Source: Lysobacter sp. | Lineage (GTDB): Bacteria > Pseudomonadota > Gammaproteobacteria > Xanthomonadales > Xanthomonadaceae | NCBI GenBank assembly: GCA_013141175.1 | Contig: JABFRN010000001.1 | Coordinates: 1,751,444-1,815,443 of the forward strand | DNA length: 64,000 nucleotides | Direction: 5' to 3' | Shown: positions 44,451 through 53,258 of the stretch, piece after piece | How positions within the stretch are numbered: position 1 is the first letter of the stretch | Layout: the number at the start of each line of letters is the position of its first letter | Position numbers and translations under genes: made by a program | The notes under the pieces: model-generated | Seen by the model: only the letters and a program-made list of their open reading frames with translations | What the model was told of the DNA's origin: nothing | Databases searched by the model: none

Positions 44451-46067
44451 ATGACGATTACGTTGCGCACGCTGGAAGTCTCTGTCGGCAGCCGCAGGCT
44501 GCTCGGCCCGCTCGATCTGGATCTGCTGCCGGGGCAGTGTCTCGGCGTGGTCGGCGAAAGCGGCAGCGGCAAGAGTCTCACCGCGCTGTCGCTGTTGGGT
44601 TTGCTGCCGTCGGGGCTGCGCGCCAGCGGCGGACTGGCGCACGACGGCATCGAGATCGCGTCGAATACGCGCGCGCATGCGGCGCTGCGCGGTCGCGTGA
44701 TCGGTTGGGTGCCGCAGGATCCGCTGGCGGCGCTGCATCCGCTGCGCACGGTCGGCGCGCAGCTGGTCGAAACCCTGCGCGCGCACGGCCAGCCGGACAG
44801 CGAAGCGCGGGCGCTGCTCGAACGCGTGCAACTGCCGGAACCCGCAGCGTCGCTGCGACGCTTTCCGCACCAGTTTTCCGGCGGGCAACGGCAGCGCATC
44901 GCGATCGCTTTGGCACTGTGCAGCCGGCCGAAGTATCTGATCGCCGACGAACCGACATCGGCGCTCGATGCGCGGATCGCGCGCGACGTGCTGGATCTGC
45001 TCGATGCGCTGCGCCGCGAGGACGGCCTCGGCCTGATGCTGATCAGCCACGATCTGCCGCTGGTCGGCGCGTATGCCGAACACGTGCTGGTGCTGCAGCG
45101 CGGCGATGTGGTCGAACGCGGCGCGACCGCCGAGGTGTTCGCGCATCCGCAGCATGCGTACACGCGCGAGTTGATCGAGGCGGACACGCTGCCGCATGCC
45201 TCTGTGGGAGCAGCATCTGTGGGAGCGGCGGAAGCCGCGATGGATGTTGCGGAAAATCCTTTCGGAGTGCTAGCTGGCGCTTCCATCGCGGCTTCCGCCG
45301 CTCCCACAAAAGCAAAGCCCCTGCTCCGTGCAGAGTCCATGCGCATGCACTACCCGCGCGCGCCCAAGCCCGCGCTGGACGATGTCTCGCTCACGCTGCA
45401 TCGCGGCGAAGGCCTGGCGCTGCTGGGCGAAAGCGGCAGCGGCAAGAGCACGCTCGGCCGCGCGGTGCTGCGGCTGCTGCGCGGCGCGCAGGGCCGGGTG
45501 TGGTTGGACGATGTCGAATTGACGGCGCTGAAAGGCGCTGCATTGCGCGACATGCGCAAACGCATCGGCGTGGTGTTCCAGGATCCCTACGCATCGCTCG
45601 ATCCGCGCATGCGCGTAGCCGACATCGTCGGCGAACCGCTGCGCATCCACGGTATCGGCGATGCGGCGTCGCGGCTTGCGAAAGCGGGGGAACTGCTGAC
45701 GGCGGTCGGGCTCGATCCCGACATGGGCGCGCGCTGGCCGCACCAGTTCTCCGGCGGGCAGCGTCAGCGCATCGCGATCGCGCGAGCGCTGGCCTGCGAT
45801 CCGGATCTATTGGTTTGCGACGAAGCGGTGTCCGCGCTCGATGCGCATCACCGTCGCGAAATCCTCGCGCTGCTGGCGACGTTGAAACGCGAACGGGGGC
45901 TGGCGCTGTTGTTCGTCACCCACGATCTGTCTGCCGCCGCAGCGGTGGCGGAGCGCATCGCGGTGCTGGATGCGGGCAGGATCGTGGAGATCGGCGATGC
46001 CGCCGAAGTGTTGCGCGCGCCACAGCATGCGCATACGAAGGCGCTCGTCGAAGCAAGGCGGTGGTAG
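44451..46067 (+). CDS. Peptide-type ABC transporter ATP-binding protein, two fused ATPase domains (DppD-DppF-like)
   Basis: The 538-residue protein has two nucleotide-binding domains. The first (1-245) shows GESGSGKSLT, FSGGQRQRIAIAL and LIADEPTSALD; the second (about 290-538) shows GESGSGKSTL, VVFQDPYASLDPRM, FSGGQRQRIAIARAL and LLVCDEAVSALD, where Pro-Thr of the usual DEPT is changed to Ala-Val. The linker (about 250-288) is encoded by a dispersed inverted repeat. It would power the DppC-type permease upstream. The start at 44451 follows repeat DNA, and no strong Shine-Dalgarno match is seen. Confidence 0.92.
   Translation: MTITLRTLEVSVGSRRLLGPLDLDLLPGQCLGVVGESGSGKSLTALSLLGLLPSGLRASGGLAHDGIEIASNTRAHAALRGRVIGWVPQDPLAALHPLRTVGAQLVETLRAHGQPDSEARALLERVQLPEPAASLRRFPHQFSGGQRQRIAIALALCSRPKYLIADEPTSALDARIARDVLDLLDALRREDGLGLMLISHDLPLVGAYAEHVLVLQRGDVVERGATAEVFAHPQHAYTRELIEADTLPHASVGAASVGAAEAAMDVAENPFGVLAGASIAASAAPTKAKPLLRAESMRMHYPRAPKPALDDVSLTLHRGEGLALLGESGSGKSTLGRAVLRLLRGAQGRVWLDDVELTALKGAALRDMRKRIGVVFQDPYASLDPRMRVADIVGEPLRIHGIGDAASRLAKAGELLTAVGLDPDMGARWPHQFSGGQRQRIAIARALACDPDLLVCDEAVSALDAHHRREILALLATLKRERGLALLFVTHDLSAAAAVAERIAVLDAGRIVEIGDAAEVLRAPQHAHTKALVEARRW
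45218..45308. repeat. Dispersed inverted repeat inside the ABC ATPase gene
   Basis: Two perfect 26-bp arms (45218-45243 and 45283-45308) face each other around 39 bp. A truncated extra start, TCTGTGGGAGCA, lies at 45201-45212. The sequence is the GTGGGAGCGGCGGAAGCC variant seen at 31356. The reading frame passes through without a stop, giving ASVGAAEAAMD and ASIAASAAPTKAK. Confidence 0.93.
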
Positions 46068-46085
46068 GGCGGGCCCTGGCCCGCC
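46068..46085 (+). terminator. Hairpin after the ABC ATPase gene
   Basis: GGCGGGCC and GGCCCGCC pair around 2 bases and are followed by GTTTTG, starting one base after the stop codon region. A second hairpin, GGCGGGC-TTGA-GCCCGCC, is at 46136-46153 near the end of the opposing gene. Both could stop convergent transcription; the pair may also be one more dispersed repeat. Confidence 0.55.
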
Positions 46086-46180
46086 GTTTTGATGTTTACT
46101 TTACTGTCCCGAATTTCTTGAACAACGACGACAGCGGCGGGCTTGAGCCCGCCCTGCGACATCGTTTTTGTCGAGTGGGA

Positions 46181-46429
46181 TCAGATGATCCCGCCGCCCA
46201 TGCTCAAGCGGATCGCGGCGACGACGATGACGATGGCGTTGAGGATCAGGCCGGCCTTCGCTCGGCCGCGTTTTTCCTGCGAGGTCAGCAGGATGCCGAT
46301 CGCGGCGATGATCGCGCCGACGCCGGCGAACGGGATGATCAGCCAGTTGCTCCAGCCGAGCAGCGGCACCAGCCCGATGAACATCAGCAGCATCGCAACG
46401 ATGCCCCAGAGCAGACTGATCAGACCCAT
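46181..46429 (-). CDS. Small inner-membrane protein of unknown function
   Basis: The 82-residue protein has three hydrophobic segments (MGLISLLWGIVAMLLMFIGL, WLIIPFAGVGAIIAAIGILL and AGLILNAIVIVVAAIRL) with a basic loop, TSQEKRGRAK. It resembles short DUF4190-like membrane proteins in layout. It lies 72 bp downstream of the chorismatase gene on the same strand and may be co-transcribed with it. Confidence 0.7.
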   Translation of the reverse strand: MGLISLLWGIVAMLLMFIGLVPLLGWSNWLIIPFAGVGAIIAAIGILLTSQEKRGRAKAGLILNAIVIVVAAIRLSMGGGII

Positions 46430-46501
46430 GTGCTTCCCCTTCGAGGATGGCCGCGAAAGCGCGGACCGGCAGTGCGGAAGATGGATGCGCGACCGGCGAA
46501 T

Positions 46502-47524
46502 TCAAGCATGGACGCCGTCGATCTCCACCGCCAGCTCGCGGCGGCAGATCGCGGCGTGCAGCAGGATGCGCGGGACCGAGTTGCCGAAGCGGGCGTCCAG
46601 GGCCTGCGCCACCACCGGCAGGTCCTCGGCGTCGCGCACGTAGACCTTCAGCCGGGTGCCGGTGCCGAACCCCGCCGGCAGCAGCGGCTGGTGGCGGCGC
46701 GCTTCGGCCAGCAGCGCATCGAAGTTGGCGAAGGTCTCGCCGATCTGGCCGAGCAGTTCGCCCACGTGCAGCGACGCGTGGCCGACCACGCTGGCGGTGC
46801 CGGAGAGCAGCAGCGGCATCCGGCTGTCCGGCGGCGGCAGCATCGCGCGGGCGAAGCTCGGCGACTGCGGGCCGTACTGGCGCGGGTAGCGGTAGGCACT
46901 GACCTGGCGCGGATTCTCCACCGGCGTGCCGCCACGGTCCGCCGACAGCCAGTAGACCTGCAGGGTGCGCTGGCCGTCGCAGCGGCCGATCGCGGTCGCT
47001 GCCGGCAGTTCGATGGTGTCGAACCGGCCGAGCCCGCGGGCGCGGCCGACGCAGAACTGGCGGTAGCGCTCGGCGTCGCCAACGCCCTGGGTGATCGCGT
47101 CGAGGTAGTTCCACACCCGCAGCAGATGCGGCGTACGGCTGCCGGAGACGAAGCCGACCAGCTGCGCGTAGGCGCGCTCGGCGGCCTCGCAGATATCGCT
47201 GTGGTCGGGGTGTTCGCCCGGAGGTTCGTCGATCTCGATCACGCCGAAGGTCAGCTGGCCGTCGCTGGACCAGCGGATCTGGCCGGTCTGCGCGTCGCCT
47301 TGGGTGCCGTAGTCGACCGGGCCGGCGCTGCGCCAATGCTCGAACGGGGCGGTGCCGTAGGGCTGCAGCGGAATGCGCAGATAGCGCGGGTCGTCGCAGT
47401 GCGGGGCATCGTTGCCGAAGCCGAAGACCGCCAGGGTGTCGGCGGAGAGCAGGGCTTCGGGGGTGCCCGCCTGCACGTAATCGACGGAAAGCGCCGCGCC
47501 GGGCCGGGTCATCGGCCGGCTCAT
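46502..47524 (-). CDS. xanB2: Chorismatase/hydroxybenzoate synthase, XanB2 type
   Basis: The 340-residue protein fits the FkbO/Hyg5/XanB2 family, built from two RidA-like halves. Visible traits are TFGVIEIDEPPGEHP, YPRQYGPQSPSFARAMLP, SGTASVVGHASLHVG and the RidA-like end LKVYVRDAEDLPVV ... LHAAICRRELAVEIDGVHA. XanB2 converts chorismate to 3- and 4-hydroxybenzoate, which feed xanthomonadin and ubiquinone (established for Xanthomonas). It is divergent from the acyl carrier protein gene, at the left edge of the pigment locus. ATG 47524 is chosen; 47512 is an in-frame alternative. Confidence 0.88.
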   Translation of the reverse strand: MSRPMTRPGAALSVDYVQAGTPEALLSADTLAVFGFGNDAPHCDDPRYLRIPLQPYGTAPFEHWRSAGPVDYGTQGDAQTGQIRWSSDGQLTFGVIEIDEPPGEHPDHSDICEAAERAYAQLVGFVSGSRTPHLLRVWNYLDAITQGVGDAERYRQFCVGRARGLGRFDTIELPAATAIGRCDGQRTLQVYWLSADRGGTPVENPRQVSAYRYPRQYGPQSPSFARAMLPPPDSRMPLLLSGTASVVGHASLHVGELLGQIGETFANFDALLAEARRHQPLLPAGFGTGTRLKVYVRDAEDLPVVAQALDARFGNSVPRILLHAAICRRELAVEIDGVHA

Positions 47525-47873
47525 CGCGAACGCATCCGCGAAGCGGTGGAAGACAGCGCCGCACGGGCGGTTCCGACCTGAACCATGGAAGTGTCGCGCG
47601 CCGTCCTGGGCCGGGTCGATCCGGGAGGTTCCATTCCCGTGCGTGTCGCGTCGATTCGGACCGTCATGCTCTTCTTGTTGCAGTCTGAGACTGGCATCAT
47701 ACCGCGCGGCGCGATGCCGCCGCCCGGCCTTGCCGGTCGGCGACCCGGGCCCGGTATGCCCTCCCCTCGGACCGACCGGCGCCAGCGTGGTCGGCGGGCG
47801 CCTGATGACGTCGTGCAGCCGCCGCTTGCGGTCGCTTCGCGCGGCGTGTCCCTTTCTCTCTGGATGGTTTGCC
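47525..47873. promoter_or_regulatory. 349-bp divergent control region of the pigment locus
   Basis: This gap lies between the leftward chorismatase and the rightward acyl carrier protein gene, so it must hold promoters for both arms. No gene is supported. TTGTTG (about 47677) followed 17 bp later by CATACC is a weak sigma-70-like match in the rightward direction. GCGACCCGGGCCCGG and GGTCGGCGGGCGCC stretches form GC-rich dyads without a clear factor assignment. Confidence 0.45.
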
Positions 47874-48143
47874 ATGTCTGCACTGACTCCCGCCGAACTC
47901 GCATTGGCGGAATTGCTGGTCGAGAGCCTGAATCTGGACGGCGTTGTCGCCGCCGATATCGACCCCGATGCGCCGCTGTTCGGCGCCGGCCTCGGCCTGG
48001 ACTCGATCGACGCGCTCGAACTGTCGCTGGCGATCAGCAAGCGCTACGGCTTCCAGCTGCGTTCGGACAACGACGAGAACCGCCGCATCTTCGGTTCCCT
48101 GCGCGCGCTGTCGGCGCATGTCGAACAGCACAAGACGGTGTGA
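47874..48143 (+). CDS. Acyl carrier protein of the aryl-polyene locus
   Basis: The 89-residue protein has the carrier-protein fold with the phosphopantetheine Ser44 in GLGLDSIDALEL. The preceding acidic helix (ESLNLDGVVAADIDPDAPLF) fits ACPs of aryl-polyene loci. It would carry the growing chain and is the expected target of the phosphopantetheinyl transferase at 20.9 kb. Many aryl-polyene loci have two ACPs; only one is seen here. Its stop overlaps the next start (GTGA). Confidence 0.92.
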   Translation: MSALTPAELALAELLVESLNLDGVVAADIDPDAPLFGAGLGLDSIDALELSLAISKRYGFQLRSDNDENRRIFGSLRALSAHVEQHKTV

Positions 48144-48826
48144 CCGCCGCACTGCGGCTGTTGCTGCTGATGGCGTACCTGCCGTTGGCCCATTTCGCGG
48201 GCACCCGCCACTCGCCGACGCTGGCGGTGCTCGCGCTGGGCGATCTCGCGCTGCTGGTCCTGATCGAAGCCCTGCTGCGTCGGCGTCTGTCCGCATGGCT
48301 GGCGTTGGCCGCGAGCGTCGTGGCGCTGGTCCTGCTTGCGCGCACGCCTTACGCGCTGACGCCGTTGCTGCTGGTGCCATCGGTGTTCACGGCGATGATC
48401 GGCGGGTGGTTCGCGCGCAGCCTGCGCGCCGGCCGCGAGCCGCTGATCGCGAAAGTCGTAGGCGCGCTGTATGCGCAGGCCGGCATGCCGCTGACGCCGC
48501 GACACCGCAGCTACACCCGCCAGCTGACCCTGGCCTGGGCGCTGCTGCTGGCCGCGATGACACTGCTGAATCTCGCGCTCGCGTTGATCGCGGTGCCGGA
48601 CGGCGTACTGGCGCAGTTCGGGATCGTCGCGCCGGTCACCGTCACCGGTGCGCAATGGTCGTGGATCGCGAACATCGCCAACTACGGGGTGATGGGCGGC
48701 TTCATGCTGGTCGAATTCCAGTTGCGCAAGCGTGTGTTCCCGGTGCGACCGTATCGCAACGCCTTCGATTTCGGGCGCCGCATGGCCGCGCTCGGCCCGG
48801 CGTTCTGGCGCGACTTTTTCCACTGA
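48140..48826 (+). CDS. Aryl-polyene locus membrane protein (COG4648/ApeG-like)
   Basis: A GTG at 48140, overlapping the ACP stop, opens a 228-residue protein with about five hydrophobic helices in the first half, and TLLNLALALIAVP and YGVMGGFMLVEF later. It ends in FRMAALGPAFWRDFFH-like residues. The membrane family with FPVRPYRNAFDF occurs in aryl-polyene and xanthomonadin loci between the ACP and dehydratase genes. Its role is unknown; assembly of the synthase at the membrane is a guess. Confidence 0.8.
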   Translation: MTAALRLLLLMAYLPLAHFAGTRHSPTLAVLALGDLALLVLIEALLRRRLSAWLALAASVVALVLLARTPYALTPLLLVPSVFTAMIGGWFARSLRAGREPLIAKVVGALYAQAGMPLTPRHRSYTRQLTLAWALLLAAMTLLNLALALIAVPDGVLAQFGIVAPVTVTGAQWSWIANIANYGVMGGFMLVEFQLRKRVFPVRPYRNAFDFGRRMAALGPAFWRDFFH

Positions 48827-48833
48827 CCGTGCC

Positions 48834-49163
48834 ATGACCGACTTCACCATCCCCGCCGATCATCCCTGCCTGCCCGGCCATTTCCCCGGCCAGCCGATCG
48901 TGCCCGGCGTGGTGGTGCTGGATCGCGTGCTGGCGGCGATCGAAGCCCGGTACGGCGCGCTCGGTGCGCTGCGGATGCCGCAGGTCAAATTCCTGCAGCC
49001 GCTGTTGCCGGAACAGACGGCACGGATCGAACTGCAGCCCGCGGCCGATGCGCCCGATGCACCGCCGCGCTGGCGTTTCCGGGTGCTGCGCGACGACATC
49101 CTGATCGCCAGCGGCGAGGTGCATCCAGAATGCCGCGCCAGCGCCGAGGCGCCAGCCGGATGA
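48834..49163 (+). CDS. Hot-dog 3-hydroxyacyl-ACP dehydratase (ApeI-like)
   Basis: The 109-residue hot-dog protein has DHPCLPGHFPGQPIVPGVVV, the FabA/FabZ-type catalytic stretch with His17, and an Asp shortly after in LDRVLAAIEARYG, at the place where FabA has its catalytic Asp. ApeI and ApeP act together as a dehydratase complex in aryl-polyene synthesis (established for Xenorhabdus). Its ATG is 5 bp after the stop of the membrane gene. Confidence 0.88.
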   Translation: MTDFTIPADHPCLPGHFPGQPIVPGVVVLDRVLAAIEARYGALGALRMPQVKFLQPLLPEQTARIELQPAADAPDAPPRWRFRVLRDDILIASGEVHPECRASAEAPAG

Positions 49164-49173
49164 GCGACGCACG

Positions 49174-50148
49174 ATGAGTACCGAGTGGAAACAACGACCG
49201 GAAGGCGGCGGTCGCTTCGCGCTGTGGCTGATCCGTACCATCGGCCGTTACGGCGGGCGCGGGATCGCGCGCCTGCTGTTGTTTCCGATCACCCTGTATT
49301 TCCTGATCCGCCGTGGGCCGGAACGCGCGGCGTCGTGCGCATGGCTGTCGTGCGCGCTGGGTCGCCGCGCGACGCTGTGGGATGCGGCGAAACATGTGCA
49401 TACCTTCGCGGCGACCATCCTCGACCGGGTGTTCCTGCTCGGCGGGAATACGCGCCGTTTCGATGTGACCGTGCGTGGCCTGGAGGATCTGCACGCGCAT
49501 CTGGACCAGGGTCGCGGCATGCTGCTGTTCGGTTCGCACCTGGGCAGCTTCGAAGTGCTGCGGGTGCTGTCGCGGCAGCGGCCGGACTACACCATCCGCG
49601 TGGTCCTGGACAAAGCCCACAACCGGGCCCTGACCGAACTGCTGGACGCGCTGAATCCCGAGATCGCGGCGACCGTGATCGACGCTGGGCAGGACGGTCC
49701 GGGGCTGATGCTGGAGATCCAGCAAGCGGTGCAGGGCGGCGCGATGGTCGCACTGCTGATCGACCGCGCGCATCCCGGCGGGCAGACCGCGATGGCGCCG
49801 TTCTTCGGCCGGGAGGCGCCGTTCCCGATGGCGCCCTGGCAGATCGCCGCCGCGCTGAAGGCGCCGGTCACGCTGGCCTTCGGCCTGTATCGTGGCGGCA
49901 AGCGTTACGACCTGATCTTCGAGAACTTCAGCGACGGCATCGACATCCCGCGAGCACAGCGCAAGGAGGCGGTCGCGGCCTTGATCCGCCGTTACGCCGC
50001 GCGGCTGGAGGCCGTGGCGCGTCAGGCGCCGTACAACTGGTTCAATTTCTACGATTTCTGGGGCGTCGAGGCGCCGCGTACCGATGACGAACGTGCTGCC
50101 CGAGACCATGCTGCCGACAAGCCTGCTGCGCCGAATCGTTCCGTCTAG
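49174..50148 (+). CDS. LpxL/HtrB-family acyltransferase
   Basis: The 324-residue inner-membrane protein has an N-terminal helix (GIARLLLFPITLYFLI) and the acyltransferase motif HLGSFE (His122, Glu127: HX4E). LIDRAHPGGQTAMAPFFGREAPFP is the matching substrate-pocket region. Such enzymes move acyl chains from ACP to a lipid or sugar. In aryl-polyene loci they are thought to attach the polyene to a lipid anchor. The start is 10 bp after the dehydratase stop. Confidence 0.88.
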   Translation: MSTEWKQRPEGGGRFALWLIRTIGRYGGRGIARLLLFPITLYFLIRRGPERAASCAWLSCALGRRATLWDAAKHVHTFAATILDRVFLLGGNTRRFDVTVRGLEDLHAHLDQGRGMLLFGSHLGSFEVLRVLSRQRPDYTIRVVLDKAHNRALTELLDALNPEIAATVIDAGQDGPGLMLEIQQAVQGGAMVALLIDRAHPGGQTAMAPFFGREAPFPMAPWQIAAALKAPVTLAFGLYRGGKRYDLIFENFSDGIDIPRAQRKEAVAALIRRYAARLEAVARQAPYNWFNFYDFWGVEAPRTDDERAARDHAADKPAAPNRSV

Positions 50149-50779
50149 CCTGGCAGCGTCGCTCATCCTGTGCGCCGCGCCGGTCCGCGCGCAAAGCGTG
50201 GACAGCGGCTGGATCCTGCAGGCATTGGCGCGACCCGCGCCGATGCGCACCGCATTCGTCGAAGTGCGCGATTCGCCGCTGCTCAAACAGCCGCTGCGCC
50301 TGTCGGGCGAATACCGTCGCCCGAACAACGACACCCTGGTGCGCGAAGTGCGCGCGCCCTATCGCGAAACCACCACGCTCGTCTCCTCGAAATCCGGCCC
50401 AGGCGAAGCCCGCATCGCCCGCGACGGCAAACCGACACGCATGTTCCCGCTCTCGCGGGTGCCGGAACTCGCCGGCCTGCAGAACAGTTTCGGCGCGCTG
50501 CTCGCCGGCGACCGCGCGCTGGTCGAACGCGTCTACCGCATCGGCGCGCAGGGCGACCGCACGCGCTGGACATTGACCCTCGTACCCAAAGACAAAGCGC
50601 TGGCCGCGCGCGTCCGCGACATCGTGCTGTACGGCCAGGGCGCGGAACTGCGCTGCATCGAAACCCGCCCGGTCAAGGGCGAACTGCAGCGCACGCTGCT
50701 GGCCAGCGCGGCGCTGGCGGTGAAGGCCAAGACCGATGCGGCAGCGATACAGACCTTGTGCCGGCATGGTGTGAAGTGA
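50084..50779 (+). CDS. LolA-like periplasmic lipid-carrier protein
   Basis: The 231-residue protein has a signal sequence (about residues 9-36, ending PVRAQS) and a LolA/LolB-like beta-fold (LRLSGEYRRPNNDTLVREVRAPY, GDRTRWTLTLVPKD). It overlaps the end of the acyltransferase gene by 65 bp; a second ATG at 50108 reduces this to 41 bp and puts the signal peptide at the very start. COG2834-type proteins beside MMPL exporters are thought to pass the lipid across the periplasm. Confidence 0.82.
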   Translation: MTNVLPETMLPTSLLRRIVPSSLAASLILCAAPVRAQSVDSGWILQALARPAPMRTAFVEVRDSPLLKQPLRLSGEYRRPNNDTLVREVRAPYRETTTLVSSKSGPGEARIARDGKPTRMFPLSRVPELAGLQNSFGALLAGDRALVERVYRIGAQGDRTRWTLTLVPKDKALAARVRDIVLYGQGAELRCIETRPVKGELQRTLLASAALAVKAKTDAAAIQTLCRHGVK

Positions 50780-50800
50780 TCGGCATCGCGCCCAAGCGTT

Positions 50801-50888
50801 GTCATCCCGAGCATGGCGAGGGACCTGTTGTTGCTTTTTCGCGACGACAAGAGCAACAACAGGTCCCTCGCCTTCGGCTCGGGATGAC
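50801..50888. repeat. Long inverted repeat between the LolA-like and exporter genes
   Basis: Arms at 50801-50835 and 50852-50888 (GTCATCCCGAGC.. with ..GCTCGGGATGAC) pair nearly perfectly over about 35 bp around a short centre. AGCAACAACAGGTCCCTCGC lies in the stem. The element ends 18 bp before the exporter ATG, inside what should be one operon. Confidence 0.9.
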
Positions 50889-50906
50889 AGCAAAAGAAAC
50901 GCTCGC

Positions 50907-53258
50907 ATGACCGCCACCCGCCGCACCGCGCTCGCGCTCGCCTGGCTGATCGTATTGATCGTTGCCGGATTCGTCATCGGCGAGCGCCTGCAGGTCAGCG
51001 GCGACCTGCGCAAATTCATGCCCTCCGCCGAAACCCCGGCGCAGAGACTGCTGCTGGACGAACTGGGCGAAGGCCCGGGCTCGCGGCTGCTGCTGATGTC
51101 GCTGTCCGGCGCCGGGGCCGAAGCGCTCGCCGCGCAGTCGCAACGCATCGCGCAGACCCTGGCCGCCGACGATCGCTTCGGCCTTGTCGCCAACGGCGGC
51201 GAACAGGCCCTGGATGCGATTCCCGAACGCCTCCGCCCGTATCGCTATCTGTTGTCGAACACGCTCGATGCGCAGCCGCTCGATGAAGCCTATCTGCGCG
51301 ACGAACTCGACGCCCGCGTGCAGGATCTGGGCTCGCCGGCGGCGGCGCTGATCGAACCGCTGCTGCCGTCCGATCCCACGCTGGAAACGCTGCGCATCGC
51401 CGAGGCGCTGCAGCCGGCGAACGCGCCGCAGCGCCTGCATGGCGTGTGGTTCGACGAGTCGGGGCGGGAAGCGCTGCTCGCGATCGAAACCAGGGCGGCG
51501 GGCTTCGATCCGAGCGGCCAACAGCTGGCGGTGGACGCGATCCGGAACGCCTTCGACGATGCGCGCGGCGACAGCGGGACCACGATGATCCTGACCGGCC
51601 CCGGCGCGTTTTCGGTGGAGATCGGCGGTCGCACCCAGCGCGAATCGGCATGGATCGGCATGATCGACACCATCGGCCTGATCCTGCTGCTGCTGATCGC
51701 GTACCGAAGCTGGCGCACGCCCTTGTTCGGCGTGCTGCCGCTCGCCAGCGCGGGCCTTGCCGGCCTGGGCGCGGTTGCATGGCTGTTCGACGGTGTGCAC
51801 GGCATTACCGTCGCGTTCGGCTTCACCCTGATCGGCGTGGTCCAGGACTATCCGATCCATCTCTTCAGCCACCAGCGCGCCGGCCTCTCGCCGTGGGCGA
51901 ACGCGCGCGCGATCTGGCCCACGCTCGCCACCGGCGTCGCATCGACGTGCATCGCCTATGTGACCTTCCTGTTCTCCGGCGTCGATGGCCTGCAGCAACT
52001 CGCGGTGTTCACCATCGCCGGGCTCGGTGTCGCCGCCTTGACCACGCGCCTGCTGCTGCCGGCGTTGATCGATCCCGCGCCGCGGGGCTTCAAGAATGGC
52101 GATATCGCCGCATCGCCGCGCCTCGCGACGCTCTGGAAAGCGGTCGCGCGGGTGCCGCGACCGCGCGCCCGGCAGCTCGCGTCGCTGGCCGCGCTGTCCA
52201 TCGCCATCGTCGCGTTCGCACCCGGCGCGTTCTGGCAGAACGATCTGTCGAAACTCACGCCGGTGCCGGCGGACGCGCTCGCGCAGGACGCGCATCTGCG
52301 CGACGCGCTGGGCGCGCCGGATGTGCGCTATCTGCTGGCGGTGCGCGGTGCGGACACCGAGCAGGCGCTGCAGCGCGTCGAAGCCCTGCATCCGAAGCTC
52401 GATGCATTGATCGTACGCAAGGCCATCGCCGGCTACGACAGCGCGGCGCGCGTGCTGCCCAGCGCCGCCACCCAGCGCGCGCGCCAGGCGAAACTGCCGG
52501 TGCCCGGAACGCTGCGCGCATCGCTCGATGCCGCCGTGGCGGCCACGCCGTTCCGCAGCGATGCATTCGAGGATTTCGTCGCCGATATCGAACGCGCGCG
52601 CATCGCCGCGCCGCTCGCCGCACGCGATCTCGCGGGCACGCCGCTGGCGACGCGCATCGGCGGCCTGCTGCTGGAAAACAGCGGCCACGCGACGGCGCTG
52701 GTTTCGATGACGGGCCTGTCCGACCCGGCGACGGTCGCGCGTGCGACCGCTGCGCCAGGCGTCGAGCTGCTCGATCTGAAGACCGCCTCCGAATCGCTGG
52801 TCGAAGCCTATCGCGAGCGTGTATTGCTGGCGCTCGCGGTCGCCGCACTGCTGCTGTCGATCACGGTCTGGCTCGCGCTGCGCTCGCCGCATCGCGCCTT
52901 GCGCGTGCTGCTGCCGATGGCGCTGACCACGCTGATCGTCCTAGCCGTGCTGCGCGCGTGCGGCGTCGAACTGACCCTGTTCCATCTGGTCGCGCTGATC
53001 CTCGCCGCAGGGCTCGGTCTGGACTACGCATTGTTCTTCGAGCATGCCGGCGACGACTACGCAGACCAGCTGCGCACGCTGCACGCGCTGATCGTCTGCA
53101 GCCTGATGACGCTGCTGGTGTTCTTCCTGCTGGCGCTGTCGTCGATCCCGGTGCTGCGCGCGATCGGAGTCACCGTCACCCTGGGCGTGATCGGCAACTT
53201 CGTGCTGGCGCTGTTGATCGCGCGGCATGCCGCCGCTCCCACCGGTGGGGTTTCGTGA
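50907..53258 (+). CDS. MMPL/RND-superfamily exporter of the aryl-polyene locus
   Basis: The 783-residue protein has two repeats, each with one helix, a large periplasmic loop and five helices, the MMPL layout. Visible helix blocks are TALALAWLIVLIVAGFVIGE at the N terminus, GMIDTIGLILLLLIAYRSW, FGFTLIGVVQDYPIHLFSH (with the family Asp-Tyr) and, in the second half, LILAAGLGLDYALFFEH. COG4258 exporters move lipids or polyene lipids toward the outer membrane. The start MTATRR at 50907 is used; a longer frame would run into the repeat. Confidence 0.9.
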   Translation: MTATRRTALALAWLIVLIVAGFVIGERLQVSGDLRKFMPSAETPAQRLLLDELGEGPGSRLLLMSLSGAGAEALAAQSQRIAQTLAADDRFGLVANGGEQALDAIPERLRPYRYLLSNTLDAQPLDEAYLRDELDARVQDLGSPAAALIEPLLPSDPTLETLRIAEALQPANAPQRLHGVWFDESGREALLAIETRAAGFDPSGQQLAVDAIRNAFDDARGDSGTTMILTGPGAFSVEIGGRTQRESAWIGMIDTIGLILLLLIAYRSWRTPLFGVLPLASAGLAGLGAVAWLFDGVHGITVAFGFTLIGVVQDYPIHLFSHQRAGLSPWANARAIWPTLATGVASTCIAYVTFLFSGVDGLQQLAVFTIAGLGVAALTTRLLLPALIDPAPRGFKNGDIAASPRLATLWKAVARVPRPRARQLASLAALSIAIVAFAPGAFWQNDLSKLTPVPADALAQDAHLRDALGAPDVRYLLAVRGADTEQALQRVEALHPKLDALIVRKAIAGYDSAARVLPSAATQRARQAKLPVPGTLRASLDAAVAATPFRSDAFEDFVADIERARIAAPLAARDLAGTPLATRIGGLLLENSGHATALVSMTGLSDPATVARATAAPGVELLDLKTASESLVEAYRERVLLALAVAALLLSITVWLALRSPHRALRVLLPMALTTLIVLAVLRACGVELTLFHLVALILAAGLGLDYALFFEHAGDDYADQLRTLHALIVCSLMTLLVFFLLALSSIPVLRAIGVTVTLGVIGNFVLALLIARHAAAPTGGVS

